Positions 37,001-44,913 of a DNA stretch of 64,000 bases are shown here, one piece after another. The notes beneath the pieces are model-generated. The model was not told the origin of the DNA, made no database searches, and saw nothing but the letters and a program-made list of their open reading frames with translations. Origin of the DNA: Nostoc sp. TCL26-01 (GTDB lineage: Bacteria > Cyanobacteriota > Cyanobacteriia > Cyanobacteriales > Nostocaceae); assembly GCF_013393945.1 (NCBI RefSeq), contig NZ_CP040297.1:186001-250000 (forward strand). The letters are read 5' to 3'. A program made the translations under genes and the position numbers. How positions within the stretch are numbered: the first letter of the stretch is position 1; every line of letters starts with the position of its first letter.

Positions 37001-38621
37001 CAAGTCGCTCCACACCCTCAACGGTCATACAAAACCTGTCAGAGCGCTGGCGTTCAGTCCTGATGGTCAGTATATTGTCAGTGGCAGTGAAGACAAGACG
37101 CTACGGTTGTGGGATACAAACGGCAAGTTGCTCCACACCCTCAACGGTCATACAGAATCTGTCAATTCGCTGGCGTTCAGTCCCGATGGTCAGTATATTC
37201 TCAGTGGCAGTGAAGACAAGACGCTACGGTTGTGGGATACAAACGGCAAGTTACTCCACACCCTCAACGGTCATACAAGTTTTGTCGATGCGCTGGCGTT
37301 CAGTCCCGATGGCAAGTCTATTCTCAGTGGCGGTGGAGACAGCACGCTACGGTTGTGGGATACAAACGGCAAGTTACTCCACACCCTCAACGGTCATACA
37401 AGTTCTGTCACGGCGCTGGCGTTCAGTCCCGATGGCAAGTCTATTCTCAGTGGCAGTGGAGACAGCACGCTACGGATGTGGGATACAAACGGCAAGTTGC
37501 TCCACACCCTCAACGGTCATACAAAACCTGTCACGGCGCTGGCGTTCAGTCCCGATGGCAAGTCTATTCTCAGTGGCAGTGCAGACAACACGCTACGGAT
37601 GTGGGATACAAACGGCAAGTTGCTCCACACCCTCAACGGTCATACAAGTTTTGTCGATGCGCTGGCGTTCAGTCCCGATGGCAAGTCTATTCTCAGTGGG
37701 AGTGCAGACAACACGCTACGGATGTGGAATACAAACGGCAAGTTGCTCCACACCCTCAACGGTCATACAAGTTCTGTCAATTCGCTGGCGTTCAGTCCCG
37801 ATGGCAAGTATATTGTCAGTGGCAGTGCATACAACACGCTACAGTTGTGGGATACAAACGGCAAGTTGCTCCACACCCTCAACGGTCATACAAGGTTTGT
37901 CACGGCGCTGGCGTTCAGTCCCGATGGCAAGTATATTCTCAGTGGCAGTGATGACCAGACGCTACGGTTGTGGGATACAAAAGGCAAGTTGCTCCACACT
38001 CTCAACGGTCATACAAGTTTTGTCAAGGCAGTGGCGTTCAGTCCTGATGGTCAGTATATTGTCAGTGGCAGTTCAGACAACACGCTACGGTTGTGGGATA
38101 CAAACGGCAAGTTGTTCCACACCCTCAACGGTCATACAAGTTCTGTCACGGCGCTGGCGTTCAGTCCCGATGGCAAGTATATTGTCAGTGGCAGTGATGA
38201 CAAGACGCTACGGTTGTGGGATACAAACGGCAAGTTGCTCCACACCCTCAACGGTCATACAGGTGGTGTCTGGGCGCTGGCGTTCAGTCCCGATGGTCAG
38301 TACATTGTCAGTGGCAGTGAAGACAACACCCTACGGTTGTGGCTTGGTGGTAATTGGCAAGATTGGCTAAAAGTGGGGTGCGATAGGTTACACGAGCATC
38401 CCATCCTTGTGCAAGCTAAAACTGAGGAAGCGAAAACCGCAGCACAAACCTGTCTAGACTATGCTAACTGGAGCAACACCGAAAAAGCTCAATTTCTGGT
38501 TAAGCAAGGTCAAGCATTAGCACAGTTTGATGGAGATATCAAGAGTGCTGATGCTAAATTTAATCAAGCTCGAAAATTGGATTCTAACGTAGCTATCCCT
38601 AGCACAACAGAAGTCAGATAG
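34050..38621 (+). CDS. Caspase - STAND ATPase - WD40 repeat protein
   Basis: 1523 residues from ATG 34050; a GTG two codons earlier is possible. Caspase domain (about 1-240): His101 in FFAGHGL and Cys153 in LDCCYSGELL. A STAND-type NTPase follows (about 265-680; SPYKGLAAF-like CPYKGLAAF, Walker A VVGASGSGKSS near 303, Walker B LILVIDQFEEVF near 412, and LPLLQYTLTELW). A membrane-type helix lies near 730-755 (VRFGVVAAFVGVVAIGAVAS). Then 15 WD40 repeats of exactly 41 residues (about 828-1430) form probably two propellers. The tail (1440-1523) is soluble with a helical TPR-like segment. Expected to act as a sensor-triggered protease, perhaps at a membrane. The repeats are treated separately. Confidence 0.95.
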   Translation: MEREALVIGINRYPTLIEKSSDRPPHLKAPATDAQAIAQILETYGKFHVERLPAAYNQNGSCFVDPQQQLTLKELETAIVQLFNPPGRSIPDTALLFFAGHGLRKDIGGVTESFLAASDTCPVIGQWGLSLDWLRKLLQSSPVRQQIVWLDCCYSGELLSFHDADPGSFETKDRCLITASRGFEVAYEELSGNHGILSGALVEALKPESHAEGWVTNYSLVDLIKQQLKTARQRPIFHNTGTEIILTGQKEKIDRAVLMAEFCPYKGLAAFDFNESDPKYFYGRTALTDSLLENIRQGNFLAVVGASGSGKSSVVKAGLLHQLKLGKRLGGSEQWVIKIFRPGEHPLKSLARVLQTDKPKSELEKTEELLNKGAIALTQLVQATLQSLGIPHELEPDTNTLSLQTPVYHRLILVIDQFEEVFTLCQDENERQQFFECLLGALNGSGLTVVMTMRADFFGKCAEQEYAGLAQKIQENLITVTPMNKKELTQAITQPAYQVGLEVQRELVEQMLADVEGPGSLPLLQYTLTELWRKREVNRLTLAEYSRLGGVKGTLQKRADEVYDALDSKEEQLTAKRIFIELTQLGEGTEDTRRQVFKTDLVNSQQSAQVVEQVLMKLTDARLVVTSELQARGESEKTVTVVDVAHEALIRHWPRLRSWVSENRAAIRIERKIEAASEEWESKNKSKDYLFTGSKLAEAENYLQEYRDLGLLSHLASEFVQKSIQQRNTSKWVRFGVVAAFVGVVAIGAVASTIFGLESRKQATMANLREKGTNIKYLLPIQPNVEQLISAIAATGESQSQLGEALSEVQSSLSEAIEAVHERNIFSGHTSYVNALAFSPDGKYIVSGSEDKTLRLWDTKGKLLHTFKGHTSSVRALAFSPDGKYIVSGSEDNTLRLWDANGKLLHTLNGHTNIVNALAFSPDGKYIVSSSADNTLRMWDTNGKLLHTLNGHTSYVRALAFSPDGKYIVSGSADKTLRLWDTNGKSLHTLNGHTKPVRALAFSPDGQYIVSGSEDKTLRLWDTNGKLLHTLNGHTESVNSLAFSPDGQYILSGSEDKTLRLWDTNGKLLHTLNGHTSFVDALAFSPDGKSILSGGGDSTLRLWDTNGKLLHTLNGHTSSVTALAFSPDGKSILSGSGDSTLRMWDTNGKLLHTLNGHTKPVTALAFSPDGKSILSGSADNTLRMWDTNGKLLHTLNGHTSFVDALAFSPDGKSILSGSADNTLRMWNTNGKLLHTLNGHTSSVNSLAFSPDGKYIVSGSAYNTLQLWDTNGKLLHTLNGHTRFVTALAFSPDGKYILSGSDDQTLRLWDTKGKLLHTLNGHTSFVKAVAFSPDGQYIVSGSSDNTLRLWDTNGKLFHTLNGHTSSVTALAFSPDGKYIVSGSDDKTLRLWDTNGKLLHTLNGHTGGVWALAFSPDGQYIVSGSEDNTLRLWLGGNWQDWLKVGCDRLHEHPILVQAKTEEAKTAAQTCLDYANWSNTEKAQFLVKQGQALAQFDGDIKSADAKFNQARKLDSNVAIPSTTEVR
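36531..38345 (+). repeat. Fifteen near-identical 123-bp WD40-coding repeats
   Basis: Units begin ggtcat at 36531 and recur every 123 bp to 38253, the last one truncated. The framework GHT-xx-V-xx-LAFSPDG-x-xIxSGS-xDxTLRLWDTNGK is constant down to codon use. The variable residues are two after GHT (SY, SS, NI, KP, ES, SF, RF, GG), the one after V (N, R, D, T, K, W) and the EDK/ADN/GDS/DDQ triplet before TLRLW. This points to recent amplification with conversion. Confidence 0.95.
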
Positions 38622-38755
38622 TTTCACTTTAAGGTTGATACATTTAGGCAAGCAGGGGAGCAGTGGTTCTCTTCGAGACGCTCCGCGAACGACTCCTCTC
38701 ACCAACAGGGGCAGAGGGGCAGAGGAGAAATTATTTGTATCATTCATTTAGTGAA

Positions 38756-40270
38756 ATGTTTTTATCAGGTATGCGTAACCGTCCCTTGAATCCCCTAAAA
38801 TCAAAATTACCTTGGCAACGTCTATTGACTGCCATTTTGAGCAGTAGCCTATTAATCCCTTGGTTTGAGAGTAACCCAGCTCAAGCACAAGCAACAGAGT
38901 ATTGTCAGCTATCTCCACAAGTAGCAAAAACGAAAGAAAATTTACGCTTATTATCTATTAAGGGGAATCAGGACGCGCAACAACGCTACCAACAGTTAGT
39001 CAAAAAACACGCCGAGGAATTAAAACAATGTCGTAGCCGCACCTGGCCGAAAATCCAAGCCATTTGGTTACGGCTGTATCCTTGTGATGTTGCACCGGGA
39101 GCCATAGAGCAAATTATGGATAGGATGGTGAACCGAGGCTATAACCAAGTTTATGTGGAAGTATTCTACGATGGGCAAGTACTTTTACCCGCAGCCGCTA
39201 ACCCGACGGTTTGGCCTTCTGTCATCCGCACCCCCAGAGCCGAAAAAATCGATTTACTCGCTACAGCAATTCAAAAAGGGCGGCAACGCGGTTTAAAAGT
39301 CTATGGCTGGATGTATACTATTAACTTCGGTTACACCTACGCTAAAAGGAAAGACCGAGAAGAGGCGATCGCTCGTAATGGTAAAGGTCAAACCAGTTTA
39401 TACGTCGTAGATAATGGTTCTCAAGTATTTATTGACCCCTACAACGAACAAGCCAAACGCGACTATTACCGTATGGTACAAGAAATACTGCGCCGTCGGC
39501 CTGATGGCTTGTTATTTGACTACGTGCGCTATCCCCGTCAGGCTGGTAGTGATTCCATCGCCACTAAAGTAACAGATTTGTGGTTATTTACCCAAGCAAC
39601 TCAACAAGCTTTATTTCGTCGCGCTCAAAATAACAAAGGATTAGAACTAATTCGCCGCTTCTTAAGTAAGGGATACATTACCGCCGGCGATATCAGTGAT
39701 ATAGACAAACTTTATCCCCAAGAAAGTGAGCCTCTCTGGCAAGGTCGAATTATCCCACCACAGCAAAAAGCATTACCTTCACCCAGCGCCAGACAACCAA
39801 TCTTGCAAACGGAATTGTGGCTTTTATCAGTTGCTCACGCCATGCAAGGTATTCTCGATTTTGTCTCTTTAGCTACCCAGCCAGCCAAAGAACTAGGTAT
39901 TACTTCTGGGGTTGTCTTCTTCCCAGAAGGCAACCAAACACTAGGCGAAGGTTACGATTCGCGCCTACAACCTTGGGATAGATTTCCGAGTACCTTGCAA
40001 TGGCATCCCATGTCTTATGGGACTTGCGGTAAAGTCAGTTGTATTGTCGAGCAAGTGCAACGAGTTTTGAGTATGGCAAAACCAGGTACACAAATAATTC
40101 CAGCCTTAGCAGGAACTTGGGGAGAGTCAGTGAGCAATCGTCCACCCCTAGAAGCACAAATGCAAGCTCTACGCCAATTTTCTGACAAAATCCCAGGTGT
40201 GAGCCATTTCGCCTATTCTTGGCAATACCCAGAACATGATGGCGATCGCAAATTCTGCCGCATTCAATAG
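38756..40270 (+). CDS. GHL10-type family 10 glycosyl hydrolase-like protein, secreted
   Basis: About 504 residues. A signal peptide (LLTAILSSSLLIPWF ... PAQAQA) is followed by a TIM-barrel domain with YVEVFYDGQVLLPAA, GLKVYGWMYTINFGY and the probable acid DGLLFDYVRYP, as in GHL10/DUF187-like hydrolases. Its substrate is unknown, probably a cell-wall or sheath glycan in the periplasm. Start choice: ATG 38756 or ATG 38771 (MRNRPLNPLKSK), both directly before the signal peptide. The longer frame to 38663 runs through a dispersed repeat (cgagacgctccgcgaacg) and is rejected. It follows the caspase-WD40 gene by 134 bp on the same strand, with no clear link. Confidence 0.85.
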   Translation: MFLSGMRNRPLNPLKSKLPWQRLLTAILSSSLLIPWFESNPAQAQATEYCQLSPQVAKTKENLRLLSIKGNQDAQQRYQQLVKKHAEELKQCRSRTWPKIQAIWLRLYPCDVAPGAIEQIMDRMVNRGYNQVYVEVFYDGQVLLPAAANPTVWPSVIRTPRAEKIDLLATAIQKGRQRGLKVYGWMYTINFGYTYAKRKDREEAIARNGKGQTSLYVVDNGSQVFIDPYNEQAKRDYYRMVQEILRRRPDGLLFDYVRYPRQAGSDSIATKVTDLWLFTQATQQALFRRAQNNKGLELIRRFLSKGYITAGDISDIDKLYPQESEPLWQGRIIPPQQKALPSPSARQPILQTELWLLSVAHAMQGILDFVSLATQPAKELGITSGVVFFPEGNQTLGEGYDSRLQPWDRFPSTLQWHPMSYGTCGKVSCIVEQVQRVLSMAKPGTQIIPALAGTWGESVSNRPPLEAQMQALRQFSDKIPGVSHFAYSWQYPEHDGDRKFCRIQ

Positions 40271-40389
40271 TCCGTAATTAATAACATCTGACAACTGTGT
40301 GATTCTTAAACCTCATAAAATTATAGGGGTAAGGAGTCAGGCACAATTTTGCATTTTTATCAACTAAATACCCTTGAGAGACATCAACT

Positions 40390-41091
40390 ATGGTAGCGAT
40401 CGCACAACCAGCAGAAACAAGAATTCTACTCCAAAATATCAGTTGGCAGACATTTAAAACTATGCTGGCTGAAATGGGTACAGAACGCAACACCCGATTA
40501 GCTTATGAAAATGAAATAGTAGAAATTATTACCGCACAAATGTCTCACGAAAATTCCAACCGTCTGATAGAAGGTTTTGTTGGAGTACTCTGCGAAGAAT
40601 TAGGTTTAGAAGTTAAACGTTCTGGTTCCTTGACATTAACGCGGGATGATTTAGAACGAGGAGCCGAGCCTGATAGTAGCTACTATATCCAAAATGAAGC
40701 TTTAGTAAGAAATAAAGAAAATATTGACCTAGCAACTGATCCACCACCAGACTTAGTTCTAGAAGTGGAATATTCCCGATCTGCCATAGATAAGCTGAAA
40801 CTGTACGCAGCAATGGGAGTTCCGGAATTTTGGCGTTATAACGGCACTACATTAAAAATTTATACCCTTGCTGGTGGGCAATATTCAGAAGTGCAAATTA
40901 GCCCCACCTTTACCCCCATACCCGTAACCGAGATTCCCCAGTTTATCGCCACCGCCAAAAATCACGGTGAAGTTGCCACAACTCGCGCATTCCGTACCTG
41001 GGTACAGAAGAATAGGGGATTGGGGAACTCGGGGCCCCCTCTGGGGATAAGGGGTAATGGGGATTGGGGACTAATGACTATTGACTATTGA
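40390..41091 (+). CDS. Uma2 family (PD-(D/E)xK fold) protein
   Basis: 233 residues. The Uma2/DUF820 core is present: SWQTFKTMLAEMG, RLAYENEIVEIITAQMSHE, then the catalytic-type EPDSSYY ... DPPPDLVLEVEYS with the D and E-x-E of a restriction-endonuclease-like fold. These proteins are abundant in cyanobacteria; their role is unknown and many are thought to be nucleases linked to mobile DNA. ATG at 40390 (MVAIAQPAETRI). The last ~25 residues (RGLGNSGPP... GDWGLMTIDY) are encoded by low-complexity DNA and an STRR (41070-41107), so the natural C-terminus was extended into a repeat. Single gene. Confidence 0.9.
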   Translation: MVAIAQPAETRILLQNISWQTFKTMLAEMGTERNTRLAYENEIVEIITAQMSHENSNRLIEGFVGVLCEELGLEVKRSGSLTLTRDDLERGAEPDSSYYIQNEALVRNKENIDLATDPPPDLVLEVEYSRSAIDKLKLYAAMGVPEFWRYNGTTLKIYTLAGGQYSEVQISPTFTPIPVTEIPQFIATAKNHGEVATTRAFRTWVQKNRGLGNSGPPLGIRGNGDWGLMTIDY

Positions 41092-41107
41092 CTATTGACC
41101 ATTGACC
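41070..41107. repeat. Heptamer STRR (gactatt units) at the Uma2 stop
   Basis: Units of gactatt/gaccatt run across the Uma2 stop codon (41089-41091), so the repeat sets the end of the protein. Confidence 0.85.
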
Positions 41108-41484
41108 CCTTAATGAGAATTTACGTATCTTAATTACATAACTTCCTAAAATCTTAACTTTTGTTTGTTTTATTCTCTGTTTTATCAGCAACTAGGGTAT
41201 TCACTAGGTATTTTTTCCTACTTTTTTAGTGGTTTTGAGGGTAACAATGACCCCAAAAATAAAAAAAATGCCGAAATCCATATAAATTAATGCTTTCATC
41301 TATCCACTTCAGGCTACAACGCTTTAGAATGATTCATTGAAAAGTAGAGCCGATGGGATTTGCAGCCATTTTAGGTATAAATACTCCCAAAGGGCGACTT
41401 TTGTATCTGTTTCAACAGAGATTTTGGTAAAAATGCGACATCGTACATTTGTCAAAAATCTCAATTAAACACAAGGAGTTTCAA
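41108..41484. other. Intergenic region upstream of the HU gene
   Basis: A 377-bp AT-rich stretch with a run of A at 41259-41268 and no convincing reading frame, tRNA or hairpin. It must contain the HU promoter (a TATAAA-like box lies at 41376-41381, without a well-spaced -35). The ribosome site aaggag at 41473-41478 belongs to the HU gene. Confidence 0.5.
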
Positions 41485-41769
41485 ATGAACAAAGGTGAAT
41501 TGGTTGATGCCGTAGCGGAAAAGGCTAGTGTGACTAAAAAGCAAGCAGATGCCGTTTTAACTGCTGCTTTGGAAACGATTATTGAAGCTGTCTCTTCTGG
41601 CGATAAAGTCACGCTAGTGGGATTTGGTTCATTTGAATCACGGGAACGTAAAGCTCGTGAAGGTCGTAACCCCAAAACCAACGAAAAGATGGAAATTCCC
41701 GCGACTAGAGTTCCTGCGTTCTCTGCTGGTAAGTTATTCAGAGAAAAAGTTGCGCCCCCAAAATCCTAG
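41485..41769 (+). CDS. hup: HU family DNA-binding protein
   Basis: 94 residues. It begins MNKGELVDAVAEKASVTKKQ and carries the HU/IHF arm (GFGSFESRERKAREGRNPKT, ATRVPAFSAGKLFREKV) that wraps minor-groove DNA as a dimer. Close to the heterocyst-related HU (HanA) of Anabaena in its start and arm. The ATG at 41485 is set by aaggag seven bases upstream; the longer frame from 41449 would include that site and is rejected. Nucleoid-associated, often needed for heterocyst development in this group (family knowledge). cobD follows 26 bp downstream, possibly in one transcript. Confidence 0.97.
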   Translation: MNKGELVDAVAEKASVTKKQADAVLTAALETIIEAVSSGDKVTLVGFGSFESRERKAREGRNPKTNEKMEIPATRVPAFSAGKLFREKVAPPKS

Positions 41770-41795
41770 TTTCTGCTATTAGGAACATTGATTGG

Positions 41796-42896
41796 ATGCA
41801 GCAACCATCTCACGGAGGAAATTTAGCTTGGGCAGCAGCGATCGCTGGCTGTCCTGCTGATGCTATCGTGGATTTCTCTGCTAGCATTAGCCCATTGGGG
41901 CCACCAAAAAGTGCGATCGCTGCTATTCAGTCACAAATTGGTAATCTCAGGCATTATCCAGACCCAGATTACAGTGACCTCAGACTCGCTCTAGGTCACT
42001 TCCATCAATTACCATCAGCGTGTATTCTGCCTGGCAATGGCTCGGCAGAGTTACTTACCTTAGCAGGTAGAGAATTAGCAGAATTAGCCGCAACAAGTTT
42101 AATAACTCCAGCCTTTGGCGATTACTACCGCACTCTAGCTGCTTACGGTGCTAAAGTGCTGGAGTTTCCCCTGTCTTTAACAAGGGGACAAGGGGACAAG
42201 GGGAGAGGGGGACAAGGGGAAGAAATTTCTCCCCATCTTTGCTCTTATTTCTCGGACAATAGTGGATTGTTGTTAAATAATCCCCACAACCCAACAGGTA
42301 AACTCTTTACACGAGAGGCTATTTTGCCCTTATTGGCAAAGTATGCTTTGGTAGTGGTGGATGAAGCGTTTATGGATTTTGTCCCTCCCGCAGAGGAACA
42401 AAGCCTGATTCCAATGGTGCAGGAATATCCCAACTTAGTAATATTGCGATCGCTGACAAAATTTTACAGTCTACCTGGACTGAGATTAGGATATGCGATC
42501 GCTCACCCTGACCGCTTGCAAAAATGGCGATCGTGGCGTGATCCCTGGCCTGTCAACACCTTAGCAGCAGCTGCGGCAATAGCAGCCGTCCAAGATCAAG
42601 AATATCAAACACAAACTTGGCAATGGCTACCACCCACACGCCAGCAACTATATCAGGATTTATCCACAATCGCTGGATTAGAACCCCAACCCAGCGCTGC
42701 CAACTTTTTACTAGTGAAAACCCAAGTATCCAGTGTGCAATTGCAACAAAAATTACTCCAACAACACCAGATTTTAATTCGTGATTGTCTCAGCTTTCAA
42801 GAATTAGGCGATCGCTTTTTCCGCATCGCCGTCCGTTCTCAATCCGACAACCAACGCCTATTAACAGCACTAAAGTTAGTAATGAATGCTGAGTAA
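41796..42896 (+). CDS. cobD: L-threonine-O-3-phosphate decarboxylase-like PLP enzyme (CobD)
   Basis: 366 residues, fold type I PLP enzyme. Marks: DFSASISPLGPP near the N-terminus, LLNNPHNPTGKLF, VVVDEAFMDF, and the PLP lysine in LRSLTKFYSLPGLRLGY. CobD makes the aminopropanol arm of cobalamin, though cyanobacteria mostly make pseudocobalamin; a histidinol-phosphate aminotransferase relative is the alternative. An odd segment, RGQGDKGRGGQGEE (about 129-143), is encoded by a heptamer-like ggggaca repeat (42180-42220) inserted in frame in a surface loop. ATG at 41796, 26 bp after the HU gene. Confidence 0.88.
   Translation: MQQPSHGGNLAWAAAIAGCPADAIVDFSASISPLGPPKSAIAAIQSQIGNLRHYPDPDYSDLRLALGHFHQLPSACILPGNGSAELLTLAGRELAELAATSLITPAFGDYYRTLAAYGAKVLEFPLSLTRGQGDKGRGGQGEEISPHLCSYFSDNSGLLLNNPHNPTGKLFTREAILPLLAKYALVVVDEAFMDFVPPAEEQSLIPMVQEYPNLVILRSLTKFYSLPGLRLGYAIAHPDRLQKWRSWRDPWPVNTLAAAAAIAAVQDQEYQTQTWQWLPPTRQQLYQDLSTIAGLEPQPSAANFLLVKTQVSSVQLQQKLLQQHQILIRDCLSFQELGDRFFRIAVRSQSDNQRLLTALKLVMNAE
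42180..42220 (+). repeat. STRR inside the cobD coding frame
   Basis: About five 8-bp-like units of acaagggg and variants, read in frame within cobD without a stop. Confidence 0.85.
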
Positions 42897-42933
42897 AGGA
42901 GTGAGGGAGTGAGGGAGTGCTGAGTAGTGATTA

Positions 42934-43023
42934 ATGACTATTGCCTATTGCCTATTGCCTATTGACCAATGACTATTGACTAATGACCATTGACTAATGA
43001 CCAATGACCAATGACTATTGACT
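42934..43023. repeat. STRR array reaching into the next gene's start
   Basis: Heptamers of ttgccta, then gaccaat/gactatt/gactaat variants. The array ends inside the first codons (MTIDY) of the flavoprotein gene, so the repeat supplies its start codon. Confidence 0.88.
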
Positions 43024-44480
43024 ACGATGTCGTAATTATCGGTGGCAGTCCAGCCGGACGTTATGCTGCCTTAGCTGCTACTCAACTAAAAGCTAAAGTT
43101 GCTTTAGTAGAATCTCAAGTTAATAATGGTTTGATTTTTCACCAAGCCTTCAATGAAATCGCTCATCGAACCCACAATTTCAGTTATCTGGCTGATTTTG
43201 GTATCAACACCATACAGTCGAATACTGCTGAACAATGTCAGATATCTTTGGCATCGCCAGAAGTAATGCTTTATGCTCAAGGCGTTGTCTCTAATATTCA
43301 AGAATCTAACTCTATTGCCAATTTAGCAGCCCAAGGAATCGATTTCATTTTTGGTAATGGTCAATTTCAAACTTCCCCTCATCTATCATTTGCAATTAAT
43401 CAGCGCCTACTACGGGGGCGGACTTATTTACTTGCCACTGGTTCTCGTCCCAAAATTCCCGCAATAGAAGGATTGTCTGCCACTGGCTACCGCACCTTAG
43501 CAAATATTTGGCAATCTCTATACAAGCAAGGTTCTCTAATTTCTTCACCACCTCAAGATTGGTTAATTATTGGTGGTATTCCCCAGAGTATTGAGATAGC
43601 ACAAACATTAGTCAGACTGGGTTGCAATGTCACCTTAGTAATTCAATCTCCTGATCTTCTACCTCATATAGATCCAGAAATTGCCCAGTTACTTCAAGCA
43701 CAGTTAGAAGTTGATGGTATCCGTGTCCTCACGCAAACAGTAGTCACTCAAGTCAAGCGAATTGAGCATAAAAAATGGGTGCAGGCGGGAGATAGAGCCA
43801 TAGAAGTAGATGAAATATTAATAGCGATAGGACAGCAACCAAATCTAGAAGTGCTGAATTTGGCAGAAGCTGGAGTGAAATGGCATCAGCATCGTTTAAT
43901 AGTCAATAACAAGCTACAAACCACTAATCGCCGTATTTACGCTTGTGGTGATGTGATTGGTGGTTATGACTTCCTGCACATTGCCCATTACGAAGCCAGA
44001 ATTGCCTTAAAAAATGCTCTATTTGTGCCGCAGTTTTCAGTCGATTACCGATGCCTTCCTTGGGCAATCTTATCTTACCCCAATCTCGCCCAAGTTGGTT
44101 TGACACAAGCACAAGCAAGACGTAGATTTGCCAGAAAAGAAATTTTTGTTCTACAGCATTATTACAAATCAGTCGCCGCAGCTCAATTAAGGAATGCAAC
44201 TACAGGTATTTGTCAACTAGTTGTCCTCAACAACGGAGAGATTTTAGGCGCTACTATATTGGGTGCAGAAGCTAGAGAGTTAATTAATATCATTGCTTTA
44301 GCTATGGCTCAAAAAATCCCTGTCAAGCAATTAGCCAACTTATCCACTGTCTATCCCAGTTTTTCAGAAATTTTAGAACAGACAGCACGAGAATGGAGCC
44401 AACAAAAGCTCAATAGCAACCCAGCTTTGCAAGATTGGCTAGAAGGTTTCTTCCATTGGCGACGGAATTGGAATTTGTGA
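43011..44480 (+). CDS. Pyridine nucleotide-disulfide reductase-like flavoprotein lacking the redox cysteines
   Basis: 489 residues. FAD-binding GGSPAGRYAALAATQLKAKVALVE near the start, a second NAD(P)-binding Rossmann region (WLIIGGIPQSIEIAQTLVRLG), IAIGQQPN and IYACGDVIGGYD, then the C-terminal dimerisation domain. It resembles mercuric/dihydrolipoamide reductases, but the place of the CxxxxC disulfide reads NNGLIFHQAFNEI and the C-terminal His-Glu pair (HPTxSE) reads YPSFSE, so it cannot run dithiol chemistry. It may be an NAD(P)H oxidase or quinone-type enzyme, or a dead paralogue. The first codons (ATG ACT ATT GAC) come from the STRR. No ribosome site is visible. Confidence 0.85.
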   Translation: MTIDYDVVIIGGSPAGRYAALAATQLKAKVALVESQVNNGLIFHQAFNEIAHRTHNFSYLADFGINTIQSNTAEQCQISLASPEVMLYAQGVVSNIQESNSIANLAAQGIDFIFGNGQFQTSPHLSFAINQRLLRGRTYLLATGSRPKIPAIEGLSATGYRTLANIWQSLYKQGSLISSPPQDWLIIGGIPQSIEIAQTLVRLGCNVTLVIQSPDLLPHIDPEIAQLLQAQLEVDGIRVLTQTVVTQVKRIEHKKWVQAGDRAIEVDEILIAIGQQPNLEVLNLAEAGVKWHQHRLIVNNKLQTTNRRIYACGDVIGGYDFLHIAHYEARIALKNALFVPQFSVDYRCLPWAILSYPNLAQVGLTQAQARRRFARKEIFVLQHYYKSVAAAQLRNATTGICQLVVLNNGEILGATILGAEARELINIIALAMAQKIPVKQLANLSTVYPSFSEILEQTAREWSQQKLNSNPALQDWLEGFFHWRRNWNL

Positions 44481-44913
44481 GTTATCAGCTATGTTCTTAT
44501 ATTAAAAATTGATGGTAGTAAAAAAGACCACTGTGAGTAATTTTAAAGAAATGACGATTTGTTATCTATCAAACATTAGTTTTTCGGTTTATTCTTATAT
44601 ATTATATAAAGCTTTTCTCAAAAAACCTTGTATACCTTAGCGGCGAGTAGCACCTTTACCCAAATTCTCAGAAATTTTGGCTGATGCTTGAACTCGCTTT
44701 TTTTTACTTATTTTTTGTGTCAGTGGTTACTTATTCATACCAAGTTAAAATTCAAAATACCCTTCTCCTGTCAGAGACACTGCGCGAACAAAGACGCTAC
44801 CGCCAAGAGAACAAACCAGCATACTACGTTCAAAAATTAAATCTTAGTCCTGTATCTCAATTTTTTAGCCTTGCTATGCCAATACTATCTATATGCCATG
44901 AGGAAATGTAGAT
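44481..44913. other. Intergenic region, no convincing gene
   Basis: An AT-rich 433-bp spacer. A 75-codon frame (44684-44911) is open, but its middle (LLLSETLREQRRYRQEN) is encoded by a common dispersed Nostoc repeat (agacactgcgcgaac type), so I do not call it. The end carries the ribosome site (gaggaa) and promoter of the lipoprotein gene at 44914. No riboswitch was recognised. Confidence 0.5.

Noticed and set aside
36511..38370. 619-codon and 239-codon frames in other phases of the WD40 gene
   Set aside because: The 123-bp period keeps all phases open; only the WD40 phase gives a known fold.
34050..38621. A possible CRISPR array in the regularly spaced WD40 DNA
   Set aside because: Repeat and spacer are both coding and 123 bp apart, with no non-coding direct repeats; it is a propeller gene.
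41449..41484. Upstream extension of the HU gene
   Set aside because: It contains the ribosome site of the ATG at 41485 and departs from the family N-terminus.
44684..44911. 75-codon frame before the lipoprotein gene
   Set aside because: Its middle is a common dispersed repeat and no family is visible.
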